Source of the DNA: Akkermansia muciniphila
Lineage (GTDB): Bacteria; Verrucomicrobiota; Verrucomicrobiia; Verrucomicrobiales; Akkermansiaceae
Assembly (NCBI RefSeq): GCF_900184965.1
Contig: NZ_FXYA01000214.1
Location: forward strand, 165,594-229,593
Reading direction: 5' to 3'
Length of the DNA stretch: 64,000 nucleotides
Below the pieces are notes generated by a model, which saw nothing but the letters and a program-made list of their open reading frames with translations, searched no databases and had not been told where the DNA came from. Below are positions 43,692 through 52,339 of this stretch, one piece after another. The position numbers were made by a program, and so were the translations under genes. How positions within the stretch are numbered: position 1 is the stretch's first letter; each line of letters starts with the position of its first letter.

Positions 43692-44150
43692 TTACCGGCG
43701 GTTGATGCGGGCCACTTCCCGCTGGGCTTCGCGCATTTCCACGCGGGCTTTCAAATCGTAGCGTTGGTCGCGGTGGGTTTTGCCCTTGCCCAGGCCAAGA
43801 GCCAGTTTCACCTTGCCGTTTTTCCAGTACAGCTTGAGAGCCACCAGGGAGCAGCCTTTCTGGGAAGTCTGCTGCTCCAGTTTGAAGATTTCCCGTTTAT
43901 GGAGAAGAAGACGGCGGGGGCGGCGCGCCTGGTGCTGGAAGAATTCTCCTGCTGTCTCCCAGGGCTGGATGTCGCAGCCGTACAGGAGCATCTGGCCGTT
44001 TTCCACCCTGGCGAAGGAATCGGCAATGTTCACCTTGCCGGCGCGGATGGACTTGACTTCCGTGCCCTTGAGTTCCATGCCGCATTCGTAGGTGTCCAGA
44101 ATTTCGTAATCCCGGCGGGCTTTTTTGTTGGTGGAAATGTCGGAGCTCAT
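43692..44150 (-). CDS. smpB: SsrA-binding protein SmpB
   Basis: A 152-residue RNA-binding protein that brings tmRNA to stalled ribosomes. The beta-barrel carries ARRDYEILDTYECGMELKGTE and VNIADSFARVENGQMLLYG, and the C-terminal basic tail GKTHRDQRYDLKAR...EVARINRR inserts into the mRNA channel. It lies upstream of nothing obvious; tmRNA itself was not found in this window. Confidence 0.97.
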   Translation of the reverse strand: MSSDISTNKKARRDYEILDTYECGMELKGTEVKSIRAGKVNIADSFARVENGQMLLYGCDIQPWETAGEFFQHQARRPRRLLLHKREIFKLEQQTSQKGCSLVALKLYWKNGKVKLALGLGKGKTHRDQRYDLKARVEMREAQREVARINRR

Positions 44151-44264
44151 GGCACGAAGGGGAGAAGGAGGAAAAGGCCCCGGACTGGGAGACCGGGGCC
44201 TTGCTGGATAGAGAGGATTCCGTACGGAATTCCGGTTCGGAACGGCAATAAAGGGAATGTATTG

Positions 44265-44486
44265 TTATTGGTTGTCTTCCTGGAGGTCGCCGGATTCCGC
44301 ATGATAGACGAGCTTGCCTTCAATGATCTCCGTCAGGGCAATGTTCGCGTTGCCCATATGGGGCGTGGTGGGTACCAGCGGAGCGCGGCCATTATTAAGC
44401 TGGGCAACGCGGCGGGAGACCACGTTGATCAGCATCTGGGGCTCGGAAATGATTTTGGAGGCTTGTTCGACGAGTTCGGCTTTCAT
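44265..44486 (-). CDS. rpoZ: RNA polymerase omega subunit
   Basis: A 73-residue protein with MKAELVEQASKIISEPQML and RRVAQLNNGRAPL...NIALTEIIEGKLVY, the core that binds the beta-prime subunit. It helps assemble and stabilise RNA polymerase. It is 113 bases upstream of smpB on the same strand and 73 bases downstream of a pseudouridine synthase, so a small operon is likely. Confidence 0.9.
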   Translation of the reverse strand: MKAELVEQASKIISEPQMLINVVSRRVAQLNNGRAPLVPTTPHMGNANIALTEIIEGKLVYHAESGDLQEDNQ

Positions 44487-44560
44487 GTAAAAAGGTCTAG
44501 GTGGATATCCTGATGCGGAAAAACATATAAGGGCGGCTTCTGCCCGGAATCAAGCCTATA

Positions 44561-45127
44561 TTACGGCATGAGCTGCCTCCGTTCGCGGGAATCCAGCTCT
44601 TTCCATGAGCCGGGTTTCAGTCCCGACAAGGAGAAATTTCCGATTCTGGCGCGCAGAAGCCGGAGCGTGGGAAAGCCGATGGCGGCGGTCATGCGCCGCA
44701 CCTGGCGGTTTTTCCCTTCCACCAGCGTCAATTCCAGCCATGAAGTGGGAATGGAGGCGCGGTAGCGGACGGGAGGGATGCGGGGCGGCACGTCAGGCTC
44801 CCTGCGCATGAGGCGTGCCCGGCAAGGCAGCGTGCAGTGCCCGCGGATGCGGAGGCCACCGAGTTCCAGCGGGCGCAGGTCCGTTTCGGAAGGAGTGCCT
44901 TCCACCTGGCTCCAATAGGTTCTGGGATGCCTGCCGGAGGGGTTCAGGAGACGGTCCGCCAAGCCCTTCTCATCGGATAGAAGAAGCAGCCCTTCCGAAT
45001 CCGCATCCAGCCTTCCGACAGGATACACGCCGGGAGGAAAACCGAATTCGGCCAGTGTCCGGTGGTGGGGAGCCTCCTTCGTAAATTGGGAGAGAACACC
45101 GTAAGGTTTATTGAACGCCAGAATCAT
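44561..45127 (-). CDS. rRNA pseudouridine synthase (RsuA/RluE family)
   Basis: A 188-residue enzyme. The start MILAFNKPYGVLSQFT is typical of the RluE-type short enzymes without an S4 domain. The catalytic aspartate lies in YPVGRLDADSEGLLLLSD, and the KRQVRRM motif appears as EGKNRQVRRMTAAIG. It isomerises a uridine in 23S rRNA (inferred for RluE-like proteins). The start at 45127 is set where homology begins; upstream in-frame sequence is antisense to the next gene. Confidence 0.9.
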   Translation of the reverse strand: MILAFNKPYGVLSQFTKEAPHHRTLAEFGFPPGVYPVGRLDADSEGLLLLSDEKGLADRLLNPSGRHPRTYWSQVEGTPSETDLRPLELGGLRIRGHCTLPCRARLMRREPDVPPRIPPVRYRASIPTSWLELTLVEGKNRQVRRMTAAIGFPTLRLLRARIGNFSLSGLKPGSWKELDSRERRQLMP

Positions 45128-45220
45128 GCCGTGTGCGGCGAGGGTAGCATGAAATGCCGGCTTTGGCACGGGAATTTGAAGCGGCTTGACTTGTCTGCGT
45201 TGGGGAAGGAAAGTATCTGC

Positions 45221-46009
45221 ATGCATGGAAAAACGGCAGGCTGCGTCCTGATGCTTGCGTGCTGCGTGCCCTCCTGGGTTCAGGCCGCGCCGGATACGGC
45301 AGAAGTGAAGGCAAAAATTGCGCGGAAAATCTGGCAAAACGAATGTGCCGGGACAATAAAGGGGCTGGTTTCCTGGAACCGGGGAGAGGCGTTTCCTTCC
45401 CTGGGCATCGGACATTTCATCTGGTTCCCAGCCGGAGTCACGGAAAGGTTTGAGGAAAGTTTCCCTTCTTTCATTCATTTCTGCCGCAGGAAGGGAGGCC
45501 GGGTTCCGGAATGGTTTTCCGGTGCGGCTCCGTGGCGGACCAGGGATGAGTTTGAAGCGGCGGATGTTCGCGGCGGTCTTCCTGAACAAATGCGCCGGTG
45601 GTTGTCCAGTCCGGCGGCCCTGCAAATGCAGGCGGATTTCATTATTGCCAGGTCTGTGGCCGCTCTGGAGCGTATCAAGAGCCAATCCCGCCGCCCGGAA
45701 GAGATGGCGGCCCGCTATTATGCCGTGGCGGCGGCGCCCAACGGCATGTACGCCCTGATTGACTACGTGAATTTCAAGGGAGAAGGAACCAATCCGGCGG
45801 AACAGTACGGGGGGAGGGGCTGGGGGCTCAGGCAGGTGCTGGAAGAAATGCGGCCTGTTTCTCCCGGACAGCCCGCGGCGGTTGAATTCGCGGAAGCGGC
45901 CAAAAGGGTGCTTCAGCGCCGCGTGGACAACAGCCCCCCGGACCGCGGAGAAGCGCGCTGGCTTGCCGGATGGCGGAACCGGTGCGATTCCTATAAGAGG
46001 AATTGGTGA
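45221..46009 (+). CDS. Secreted protein, possibly lysozyme-like
   Basis: A 262-residue exported protein. A signal peptide runs over residues 1-25 (GCVLMLACCVPSWVQA) and could end at the LAC lipobox-like site or at QA. The first part reads IWQNECAGTIKGLVSWN followed by FPSLGIGHFIWFPAG; Glu then SLGIGHF recalls the catalytic Glu and GIGH of T4-type (GH24-like) lysozymes, but spacing differs and I cannot confirm. The C-terminal half is helical, ending DSYKRNW. Convergent with ndk's upstream region, no operon. Confidence 0.55.
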   Translation: MHGKTAGCVLMLACCVPSWVQAAPDTAEVKAKIARKIWQNECAGTIKGLVSWNRGEAFPSLGIGHFIWFPAGVTERFEESFPSFIHFCRRKGGRVPEWFSGAAPWRTRDEFEAADVRGGLPEQMRRWLSSPAALQMQADFIIARSVAALERIKSQSRRPEEMAARYYAVAAAPNGMYALIDYVNFKGEGTNPAEQYGGRGWGLRQVLEEMRPVSPGQPAAVEFAEAAKRVLQRRVDNSPPDRGEARWLAGWRNRCDSYKRNW

Positions 46010-46112
46010 CGAATTCCTTTCCTGACGGAAAAGACCAGTTGCGCAATTATCCTTGACCTGACGGGGATTAAGGTGTAATTCCCTCACTTCATCCTGAAAC
46101 TTCGCTAAGTTT

Positions 46113-46568
46113 ATGCCAGACACTCAAGAAGAAACAACGCTGATTCTGCTGAAGCCCGACTGTGTGCGGAAAAACCTTTCCGGCACCATTCTGAAACGTT
46201 TTTTGTCCGAAGGGTTTCGCCTGCGCGGCATAAAGATGATTCAGCTTGACGAACCGGTTCTCCGGGAACATTACGCCCACATTCTGGACCTGGTTATCAA
46301 CGGAGAACCGCTTTTCCCGAAGCTGCTTGATTTCATGACCAGTTCTCCGGTCATCGCCATCGCCCTGAAGGGGCCCGGCGTTATTGTGCGCGTGCGCGAA
46401 CTGCTGGGGCCCACCAACTCCCAGAAGGCGGAGAAAGGCACAATCCGCGGCGATTACGGAACAGACAGCATGATGAACATCTGCCATGCGTCCGACAGCC
46501 GTGAATCCGCCGCTGTAGAGCTGGCAAGATTTTTCCGGGAAGAAGAATTGTTTGACGGCCTTAATTAA
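46113..46568 (+). CDS. ndk: Nucleoside diphosphate kinase
   Basis: A 151-residue NDK that balances NTP pools by phosphate transfer. N-terminal TLILLKPDCVRKNLSG and GPTNSQKAEKGTIRGDYG are conserved, and the active histidine is in MNICHASDSRESAAVE. Slightly longer than the 140-residue norm. A terminator overlaps the stop codon. Confidence 0.97.
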   Translation: MPDTQEETTLILLKPDCVRKNLSGTILKRFLSEGFRLRGIKMIQLDEPVLREHYAHILDLVINGEPLFPKLLDFMTSSPVIAIALKGPGVIVRVRELLGPTNSQKAEKGTIRGDYGTDSMMNICHASDSRESAAVELARFFREEELFDGLN

Positions 46569-46585
46569 GCGAAGGCCGCCTTTTT
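46556..46585 (+). terminator. Rho-independent terminator overlapping the ndk stop
   Basis: CGGCCTT (46556-46562) pairs with AAGGCCG (46572-46578), followed by CCTTTTT. Confidence 0.85.
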
Positions 46586-46714
46586 CCCGTCCGGTTCATT
46601 GTAGGCCGCAGCTGTTGTCGCAGTTGCGGCCTTGGTCGTGTCGGAACTGTGCCTCCTATGGGATGATGAAGAGGGAATACAGCGGTTTTGCAGGGAAAAG
46701 CAGAAAAGAACGGA

Positions 46715-47536
46715 TTACTTTTCCCAAGGAGTGGTGAGATAAAGGAAGGCCTTTTTCATGCGGTAGGCCTCGCGCATGAAGCCGTCCATGATATTGTTGC
46801 AGCTGTGCTTGGAAAAGGAATAGCCGTAAATGCGCTTGATGGCGGCATCCTCCCCGTGCTGCTTCTGGCGCTTTAATTCCGCGTCCATGTCCCGGCGTTC
46901 GATGTTGGGGGCGCTCAGATTGTCGCCATGCCAGCGGAAATCCGCCAGCAGCCTGTTGTAATGCACGAATTTCTTTCCGGCACGGCCCAGGCGCGCGTAA
47001 TATTCCCCGTCCATGTCATAGTGGAAACGCTCGTCCAGCAGAAACCCCTCTTCAATAGTAGTGCTCCGGCGCAGGAACAATGCCGTGGAGGCCAGATAGG
47101 TTCCGTACCAGATGTGCATGTTCAGGCTGTAGGGCAGGGCTTTCATGGCGCGTTGGATATCTCCGTCCGGCCCGATGAAATTCCATGCTCCGTGCACGAT
47201 ATCCGCATCCGGGCGGGAATCCGCAAAGGCCTTGACCGCCGCCAGAGCTCCCGGCAGCAGCCGGTCATCCGTATTCAGCCACATTACCCATTTCCCGCGC
47301 GCTTTGCGGAAGCCGCGGTTAATGCCTTCTGACATGCCGGAATCCTTCTCCACATGCAGTTTCAGGTGAGGATAGGAATGCAGGATATCCAGGGTGCCGT
47401 CCGTGGAGCCTGCATCCTGGATGATGTGTTCAAATGTGGCTCCTTTCTGGTTATGGACGCTCTCTATGCATTCCCGCACGTAGCGGGCGTAATTATAGCT
47501 GGGCGTAATGATGCTGAAGTCCGGTTCTGTGTCCAT
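46715..47536 (-). CDS. Glycosyltransferase family 2
   Basis: A 273-residue GT-A fold enzyme. SIITPSYNYARYVRECIESV is the N-terminal donor-binding strand, IIQDAGSTDGTLDIL and GKWVMWLNTDDRLLPGA carry the DxD-type metal site (NTDD). It probably adds sugars to a surface polysaccharide. The start at 47536 (MDTEPDFSI) is chosen over an ATG 6 bases upstream. It follows the next GT2 gene with a gap of about 8 bases, so they form an operon. Confidence 0.88.
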   Translation of the reverse strand: MDTEPDFSIITPSYNYARYVRECIESVHNQKGATFEHIIQDAGSTDGTLDILHSYPHLKLHVEKDSGMSEGINRGFRKARGKWVMWLNTDDRLLPGALAAVKAFADSRPDADIVHGAWNFIGPDGDIQRAMKALPYSLNMHIWYGTYLASTALFLRRSTTIEEGFLLDERFHYDMDGEYYARLGRAGKKFVHYNRLLADFRWHGDNLSAPNIERRDMDAELKRQKQHGEDAAIKRIYGYSFSKHSCNNIMDGFMREAYRMKKAFLYLTTPWEK

Positions 47537-47544
47537 GGGCAAGG

Positions 47545-48489
47545 TCAGTTAAAAGGCTTGATGGAACGTTCCTTGGCGATGTAAATAGGGCGCTTTTTAA
47601 CTTCCGTATAAGTCTTGGCCAGGTACTGGCCCAGAATGCCCAGGCACAGCAGCACGATGCCGCCCATCATGCAGAAGACGCATACCAGGGAAGTCCAGCC
47701 GTAGGCGGAATGGGGCCAGATTAATTCGCGGACCGTCAAGATAATGATGGAAAGGAATGAGATGAAGGAAAGAAGCACCCCCATGATGGAGGCCAGCGCC
47801 AGGGGGGCGGTGGAAAAAGCCACAATGCCTTCAATGGAATACAGGAACAGCTTGAAGAAAGACCACTTGGTTTGTCCTGCCACACGTTCCACATTTTCAT
47901 ATTCAAACCATTTGGTCCGGAACCCCACCCATTCGTACAGCCCTTTGGAAAACCGGTTGTACTCCTTCAGGGAAAGCAGGGCTTCCAGTACGGGACGGGT
48001 CATCAGCTTGTAGTCCCGGGCTCCATCTACGATGCGGGTATCCGATATCTGGTGAATGGTCTTGTAAAAGGCACGGGCGAAAAAGGACCGCAACGGCGGT
48101 TCCCCCTGCCGGGTGACGCGTCGCGTCCCCGCACAGTCGTACCCTTCCTCTTCAATGGCTTTCACCATATCCGGGAGCAGGGAGGGAGGATCCTGGAGAT
48201 CCACATCCATGACGGCGGCATAATCCCCTGTGGCCGCTTCCAGGCCCGCATAGATGGCGGCTTCCTTTCCGAAATTGCGGGAGAAGGAAATGAATTTTAC
48301 CTCAGGGGAATATTCCGCCAGTTTCTTAATTATTTCAAGGGAACGGTCCGTGGAACCGTCGTCCACGAAGATAAGTTCCGGGGAATAGCCCTCCAGGCGT
48401 TCCTTGAAAACCCGGTCTACTTCTTGCTTGAACACCGGAATGGCTTCTTCTTCATTCAGGCAGGGAATGATCAGGGAAATGCGTTTCAT
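47545..48489 (-). CDS. GT2 polyprenyl-phosphate glycosyltransferase (GtrB/DPM-like)
   Basis: A 314-residue enzyme with an N-terminal GT-A domain (SLIIPCLNEEEAI, FVDDGSTDRSLEII, AAVMDVDLQDPP with DxD) and a C-terminal pair of transmembrane helices (about residues 230-300). This is the architecture of GtrB/YfdH-type enzymes that load a sugar onto undecaprenyl phosphate for periplasmic transfer. It is the first gene of a two-gene unit with the downstream GT2. Confidence 0.92.
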   Translation of the reverse strand: MKRISLIIPCLNEEEAIPVFKQEVDRVFKERLEGYSPELIFVDDGSTDRSLEIIKKLAEYSPEVKFISFSRNFGKEAAIYAGLEAATGDYAAVMDVDLQDPPSLLPDMVKAIEEEGYDCAGTRRVTRQGEPPLRSFFARAFYKTIHQISDTRIVDGARDYKLMTRPVLEALLSLKEYNRFSKGLYEWVGFRTKWFEYENVERVAGQTKWSFFKLFLYSIEGIVAFSTAPLALASIMGVLLSFISFLSIIILTVRELIWPHSAYGWTSLVCVFCMMGGIVLLCLGILGQYLAKTYTEVKKRPIYIAKERSIKPFN

Positions 48490-48549
48490 ATCAGTGCCCG
48501 AATCATACTTGAGAGGCCGTACGGATACCAGAAAATAGTCCTAGCATGC

Positions 48550-48585
48550 ACAAAGCCTTCCTCCGCCTTTTGGCGGAGGAAGGCT
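48550..48585 (-). terminator. Rho-independent terminator of the pilus/secretion operon
   Basis: A 14-bp perfect stem AGCCTTCCTCCGCC/GGCGGAGGAAGGCT with a four-base loop, followed on the minus strand by TTTG. It lies 41 bases after the pseudopilin stop. Confidence 0.88.
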
Positions 48586-48625
48586 GCCGGAGAAGGAAGC
48601 CGTGAGCGGCAAAATACCGGTAAAG

Positions 48626-49294
48626 TCAGAATTTCGGCAGGTTGCCGATGTCATCTTCGTTTTCAGGGGCGTGCGGGTCTTTCAAATCACTATCCCCGTC
48701 TTTTCCAAAAGACCAGAAATCATAATCCGGATTCAGGCCGTTGCCCATTTTCAGGTTTCTGGCCTTGTCAGTTCTGGTGGGGATGGACTGTTCGCTGCCC
48801 AGGCGGTAACGGTAGGGAGAACCCCATGGATCCGCCAGAATATAAAGGGTAACCGGTCTGCCGTCCTTGCCTTTCACATGGACCTCCCGGACAGTCGGAT
48901 TGCTTTTGGGCTGCGTAGAGGGATTCAGCTCGTCATTGTAAATGGTTGTATCCCTGGCAGGGACACCCTCATTCTTATGGTCGCCGAACAGGGCCATGTA
49001 AACTACATTGGAGCTGTATTCCTCCCCGTCGGCCACGGCTACGCCGTGATTGTTGAAGGGAGCTTCCGTGCCGTAGGGATAGCGGTCATGGTCGCTGTGG
49101 TAGCTCTCCAGCCCCATTTCAATTTTGCGGACAATGGATTCCGTAGCCTGTTCATTCTTTCTGGTTTCCAGCCAGGTGTAAATGGAGATGGTCAGCGTGG
49201 CCAGCACCACGATGATCACCATCACCACCAGGATTTCCATGAGGGTGAACCCCTTTGCCTCCCGGAGCCTGCAGTATGCGGAGTGATTTTTCAT
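48626..49294 (-). CDS. Type II secretion/type IV pseudopilin (GspG-like)
   Basis: A 222-residue prepilin. The class III signal peptide ends AKGFTLMEILVVMVIIVVLATL, with cleavage before Phe and the conserved Glu5. A pilin-like helix (SIVRKIEMGLESYHSDHDRYP) and C-terminal beta domain with DPWGSPYRY and DYDFWSFGKDG (GspG calcium-site like) follow. Start at 49294 is chosen because it gives a normal short leader. It is the last gene of the GspE-GspE-GspF-GspG operon. Confidence 0.92.
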   Translation of the reverse strand: MKNHSAYCRLREAKGFTLMEILVVMVIIVVLATLTISIYTWLETRKNEQATESIVRKIEMGLESYHSDHDRYPYGTEAPFNNHGVAVADGEEYSSNVVYMALFGDHKNEGVPARDTTIYNDELNPSTQPKSNPTVREVHVKGKDGRPVTLYILADPWGSPYRYRLGSEQSIPTRTDKARNLKMGNGLNPDYDFWSFGKDGDSDLKDPHAPENEDDIGNLPKF

Positions 49295-49313
49295 CTGCTT
49301 CTGCTTGAGCGGG

Positions 49314-50582
49314 TTACCCCATCTTTTCAATAACCTGCAGGAGGGGCAGGAACATGGCGAACACAATGCCGCCCACGACCACGGCCAGGAATACGATCAT
49401 GATGGGTTCCAGCATGGAGGTCATGGCTCCCACGGCATTGTCCACTTCATCGTCATACACATCCGCGATTTTCAGGAGCATGTCCGGCAGTTGGCCTGTT
49501 TCTTCCCCCACGTCCACCATGGAGATCACCATGGGCGGGAAAAGCTTGGAGGAGGACATGGGCGTCACTACGGATTCGCCTTCTTTGACGGAGTCATGGA
49601 TGAGGCCGATGGCGTCTCCCACGATCATGTTGCCGGCGGTGTCCTTCGTGATGGTAAGCGCCTGGAGGATGGGAACGCCGGAAGTCACCAGCGTGCCGAA
49701 GGTTCGGGCAAAGCGGGCGATGGCGCTTTTGCTCTGGACATTGCCGATGACCGGCATTGTCAGCAGTGCGGAGTCAATCTTGCGGCGTCCGTTGGGCGTC
49801 TTGCTCATGGCCGTGAAGACAGCGTACAGGATGGCGACTACAGCGGCCAGAATGACGGCATTGGGTACGAAGAAGGGAGCGGCCATGAACCAGTCGCTGA
49901 TGCCGAACACAAACTCGGAAATACCGGGAAGCTCCTGATTCTGCTCTGCGAACATCGCCTTGAATTTGGGCACGATGACCAGCATCAGGAAGATCACAAT
50001 GCCTACGGCGATGAACAGGACGATGGAGGGGTACACCATGGCGGAGATCACCTTGCTTTTCAGTTTTTGAGCCTTTTCCTGGTATTCCGCCAGACGGTTC
50101 AGCACGACTTCCAGCACGCCGCCCAGTTCCCCTGCCTTAACCATGTTGACAAACAGACGGTCAAAAATTCTGGGGTGTTGGGCCAGGGCTTCCGAGAAGG
50201 TGGAGCCGCCTTGAACGGAATCTCCCAGAGCTTCGATGGTTACGCGCAGGTTGGGGTTTGCCTCCTGTTTGGCCAGCACGTTCAGACTCTGGAGCAGGGG
50301 AAGCCCTGCGTCAATCAGCGTAGCAAGCTGGCGGGTGAAAATCATCAGAGCCTTGGCTTTGATTTTGCCTCCCAGCTTGCCCTTTTGCTTCTTGGCCCCC
50401 TTGGCCTTTTTCTTGGCGGCAGGCGTCTGCTGAATTTTGCCCTTGCCCGCTTCTACGATCTGGGTGGGGTACAGGCCATGCGCCCGGATGGCTTCCATGG
50501 CCTCCGCTTCGGAATTGGCCTCCAGGGCGCCTGTTTTCTGGTCGCCTTTATGGTCAAGTGCTGTATATTGATATTTAGGCAT
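49314..50582 (-). CDS. GspF/PilC inner-membrane platform protein
   Basis: A 422-residue polytopic protein with two T2SSF domains. FTRQLATLIDAGLPLLQSL and FARTFGTLVTSGVPILQAL are the repeated hallmark sequences, with membrane helices near residues 190, 230 and 395. An N-terminal MPKYQYTALDHKGDQKTGAL start and a lysine/alanine-rich linker precede the first domain. It anchors the pilin assembly and ATPases. Confidence 0.95.
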   Translation of the reverse strand: MPKYQYTALDHKGDQKTGALEANSEAEAMEAIRAHGLYPTQIVEAGKGKIQQTPAAKKKAKGAKKQKGKLGGKIKAKALMIFTRQLATLIDAGLPLLQSLNVLAKQEANPNLRVTIEALGDSVQGGSTFSEALAQHPRIFDRLFVNMVKAGELGGVLEVVLNRLAEYQEKAQKLKSKVISAMVYPSIVLFIAVGIVIFLMLVIVPKFKAMFAEQNQELPGISEFVFGISDWFMAAPFFVPNAVILAAVVAILYAVFTAMSKTPNGRRKIDSALLTMPVIGNVQSKSAIARFARTFGTLVTSGVPILQALTITKDTAGNMIVGDAIGLIHDSVKEGESVVTPMSSSKLFPPMVISMVDVGEETGQLPDMLLKIADVYDDEVDNAVGAMTSMLEPIMIVFLAVVVGGIVFAMFLPLLQVIEKMG

Positions 50583-50652
50583 ATATATTATGTTTTAAGT
50601 GTTTTTTCTTGGTGGTTGAAATAAGGGGGGAAGCAATGGCGCCGGTTGTCCA

Positions 50653-52311
50653 TTAAGTATATTTCAGCACTTCTTCAATAGTAGTGTTGCCGTCATAAAT
50701 ATTTCTCAGCCCGTCTTCCCGCAGCGTGGACATACCCATTTCAATGGCTTTCTGTTTCAGCACCACGGAAGGAGCGCGATCCGTAATCATGTCACGCAGG
50801 GTGTCGTTAATATCCAGAAGCTCATAAATTCCCTTGCGGCCCCTGTAGCCGGAATTGGAGCATTTATCACAGCCGCGGCCCGTGAAAAAGTGCTTGTCCC
50901 CCAATTCATAGGGAGATACGCCAAGCTGGGAGAGGATGGTGGATGAGGGTTCATACGGCGTGCGGCAGTCCGGACAGATGGTGCGCACCAGGCGCTGGGC
51001 AAGCACCCCTTCCAGGGAGGCGGCCACCAGGAAAGGTTCGCACCCCATGTCCACCAGTCGCGTAATGGCTCCGGCAGAGTCGTTCGTATGCAGGGTGGAG
51101 AGAACCAGGTGCCCCGTCAGGGATGCCTGGATGGCGATTTGAGCTGTTGCCATGTCTCGCATTTCCCCCACCAGAATACGGTCCGGGTCCTGTCGCAGGA
51201 AGGCGCGCAGCACCATTGGGAAGTCCAGGCCGATGGCTTCATTGATGGGAATCTGGATGATGCCGTCAATGTCGTATTCAACGGGGTCTTCCGCCGTCAG
51301 AACCTTGGAATCAATGGTATTGATTTCACGCAGGGCGGCATACAGCGTGGTTGTCTTGCCGGCGCCGGTGGGGCCGGTAACGATGAAAATGCCGTTGGGT
51401 TTGTGGACTGTGTCCAGAATATACTCGTGGATATGCGAGGGAAGCCCCAGATTGTCCATGTTCAGGTTGACGGAAGAACGGTCCAGGACGCGGAGCACTA
51501 CGGATTCTCCGTACTGAGTGGGGAGGGAAGAAACGCGCATGTCCACGGAACGGTCCCCTATCTGCTTGACGATGCGGCCGTCCTGCGGAATGCGACGTTC
51601 CGCAATGTTCATGTTCGCCATGACCTTGACGCGGGAAATGACCGGCACAGACAGGTGAACGGGGGGCGGCTGCATTTCATACAGGGCGCCGTCCACACGG
51701 TAGCGGATTTTGAATTCCTTCTCAAAGGGTTCAAAGTGAATGTCGGAGGCCTTCTCCTTGATGGCCTGCGTAATGACGAGGTCCACAAAGCGGATGACGG
51801 GAGCGGCAGCGGAATCTTCCGTCTCATTGTTGACCTGCATGTTGTTCAGTTCCTGCATCAGGTCGGACATGGCGGCGGATTCGCCTCCATAGAGTTCATT
51901 GATACGGTCGGAAATCTGGTAATCCGGCGCTACCAGAACATGGATGTCCTGGCCGAGGGCGAAGCGCAGGTCTTCTACCGTCTGGGGATTCAGGGGATCC
52001 ACCAGGCAGACGTACAGGCCTTCCGGGCCGTGCCGGACAGGGAGCGCCCCGTGCAGGCGCACGAGCGTGGCCGGCATCATGTTCTGCACATTCGGGTCAG
52101 GCTGGAAGTTGTCCAGTGTAATAAATTCCGTGCCCAGGTCGCTGGCGATCATCTGCCAGATGTCGTCCTTGCTGCCGATAATGCCGAAGTCCGCAAGCAC
52201 TTCCGGCAGTTCCTTGCCGGAGGCGGTCATTTCCTCCTTGATGTCCTTTGCCAGGGATTTGTCGATCATTCCCCGGCCGATAAAAAGTTCCAGTGTGAGG
52301 TTGGTGTCCAT
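50653..52311 (-). CDS. GspE/PilB-type assembly ATPase
   Basis: A 552-residue secretion/pilus ATPase. N-terminal GspII_E domain, Walker A GPTGAGKTTTLY near residue 320, Asp-box and Walker B (ILVGEMRDMATAQIA) and a tetracysteine zinc site in the C-terminal domain (CPDCRTPYE ... CDKCSNSGYRG). It powers pseudopilin assembly. It sits between the second ATPase gene upstream (28 bases) and the GspF gene. Confidence 0.94.
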   Translation of the reverse strand: MDTNLTLELFIGRGMIDKSLAKDIKEEMTASGKELPEVLADFGIIGSKDDIWQMIASDLGTEFITLDNFQPDPNVQNMMPATLVRLHGALPVRHGPEGLYVCLVDPLNPQTVEDLRFALGQDIHVLVAPDYQISDRINELYGGESAAMSDLMQELNNMQVNNETEDSAAAPVIRFVDLVITQAIKEKASDIHFEPFEKEFKIRYRVDGALYEMQPPPVHLSVPVISRVKVMANMNIAERRIPQDGRIVKQIGDRSVDMRVSSLPTQYGESVVLRVLDRSSVNLNMDNLGLPSHIHEYILDTVHKPNGIFIVTGPTGAGKTTTLYAALREINTIDSKVLTAEDPVEYDIDGIIQIPINEAIGLDFPMVLRAFLRQDPDRILVGEMRDMATAQIAIQASLTGHLVLSTLHTNDSAGAITRLVDMGCEPFLVAASLEGVLAQRLVRTICPDCRTPYEPSSTILSQLGVSPYELGDKHFFTGRGCDKCSNSGYRGRKGIYELLDINDTLRDMITDRAPSVVLKQKAIEMGMSTLREDGLRNIYDGNTTIEEVLKYT

Positions 52312-52339
52312 AATAAGCAGAATGAATAGCGGGGAAAAA

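Noticed and set aside
49305..50624. 439-codon plus-strand ORF over the GspF gene
   Set aside because: His/Gly/Asp-rich composition is an antisense artefact; GspF repeats on the minus strand are clear.
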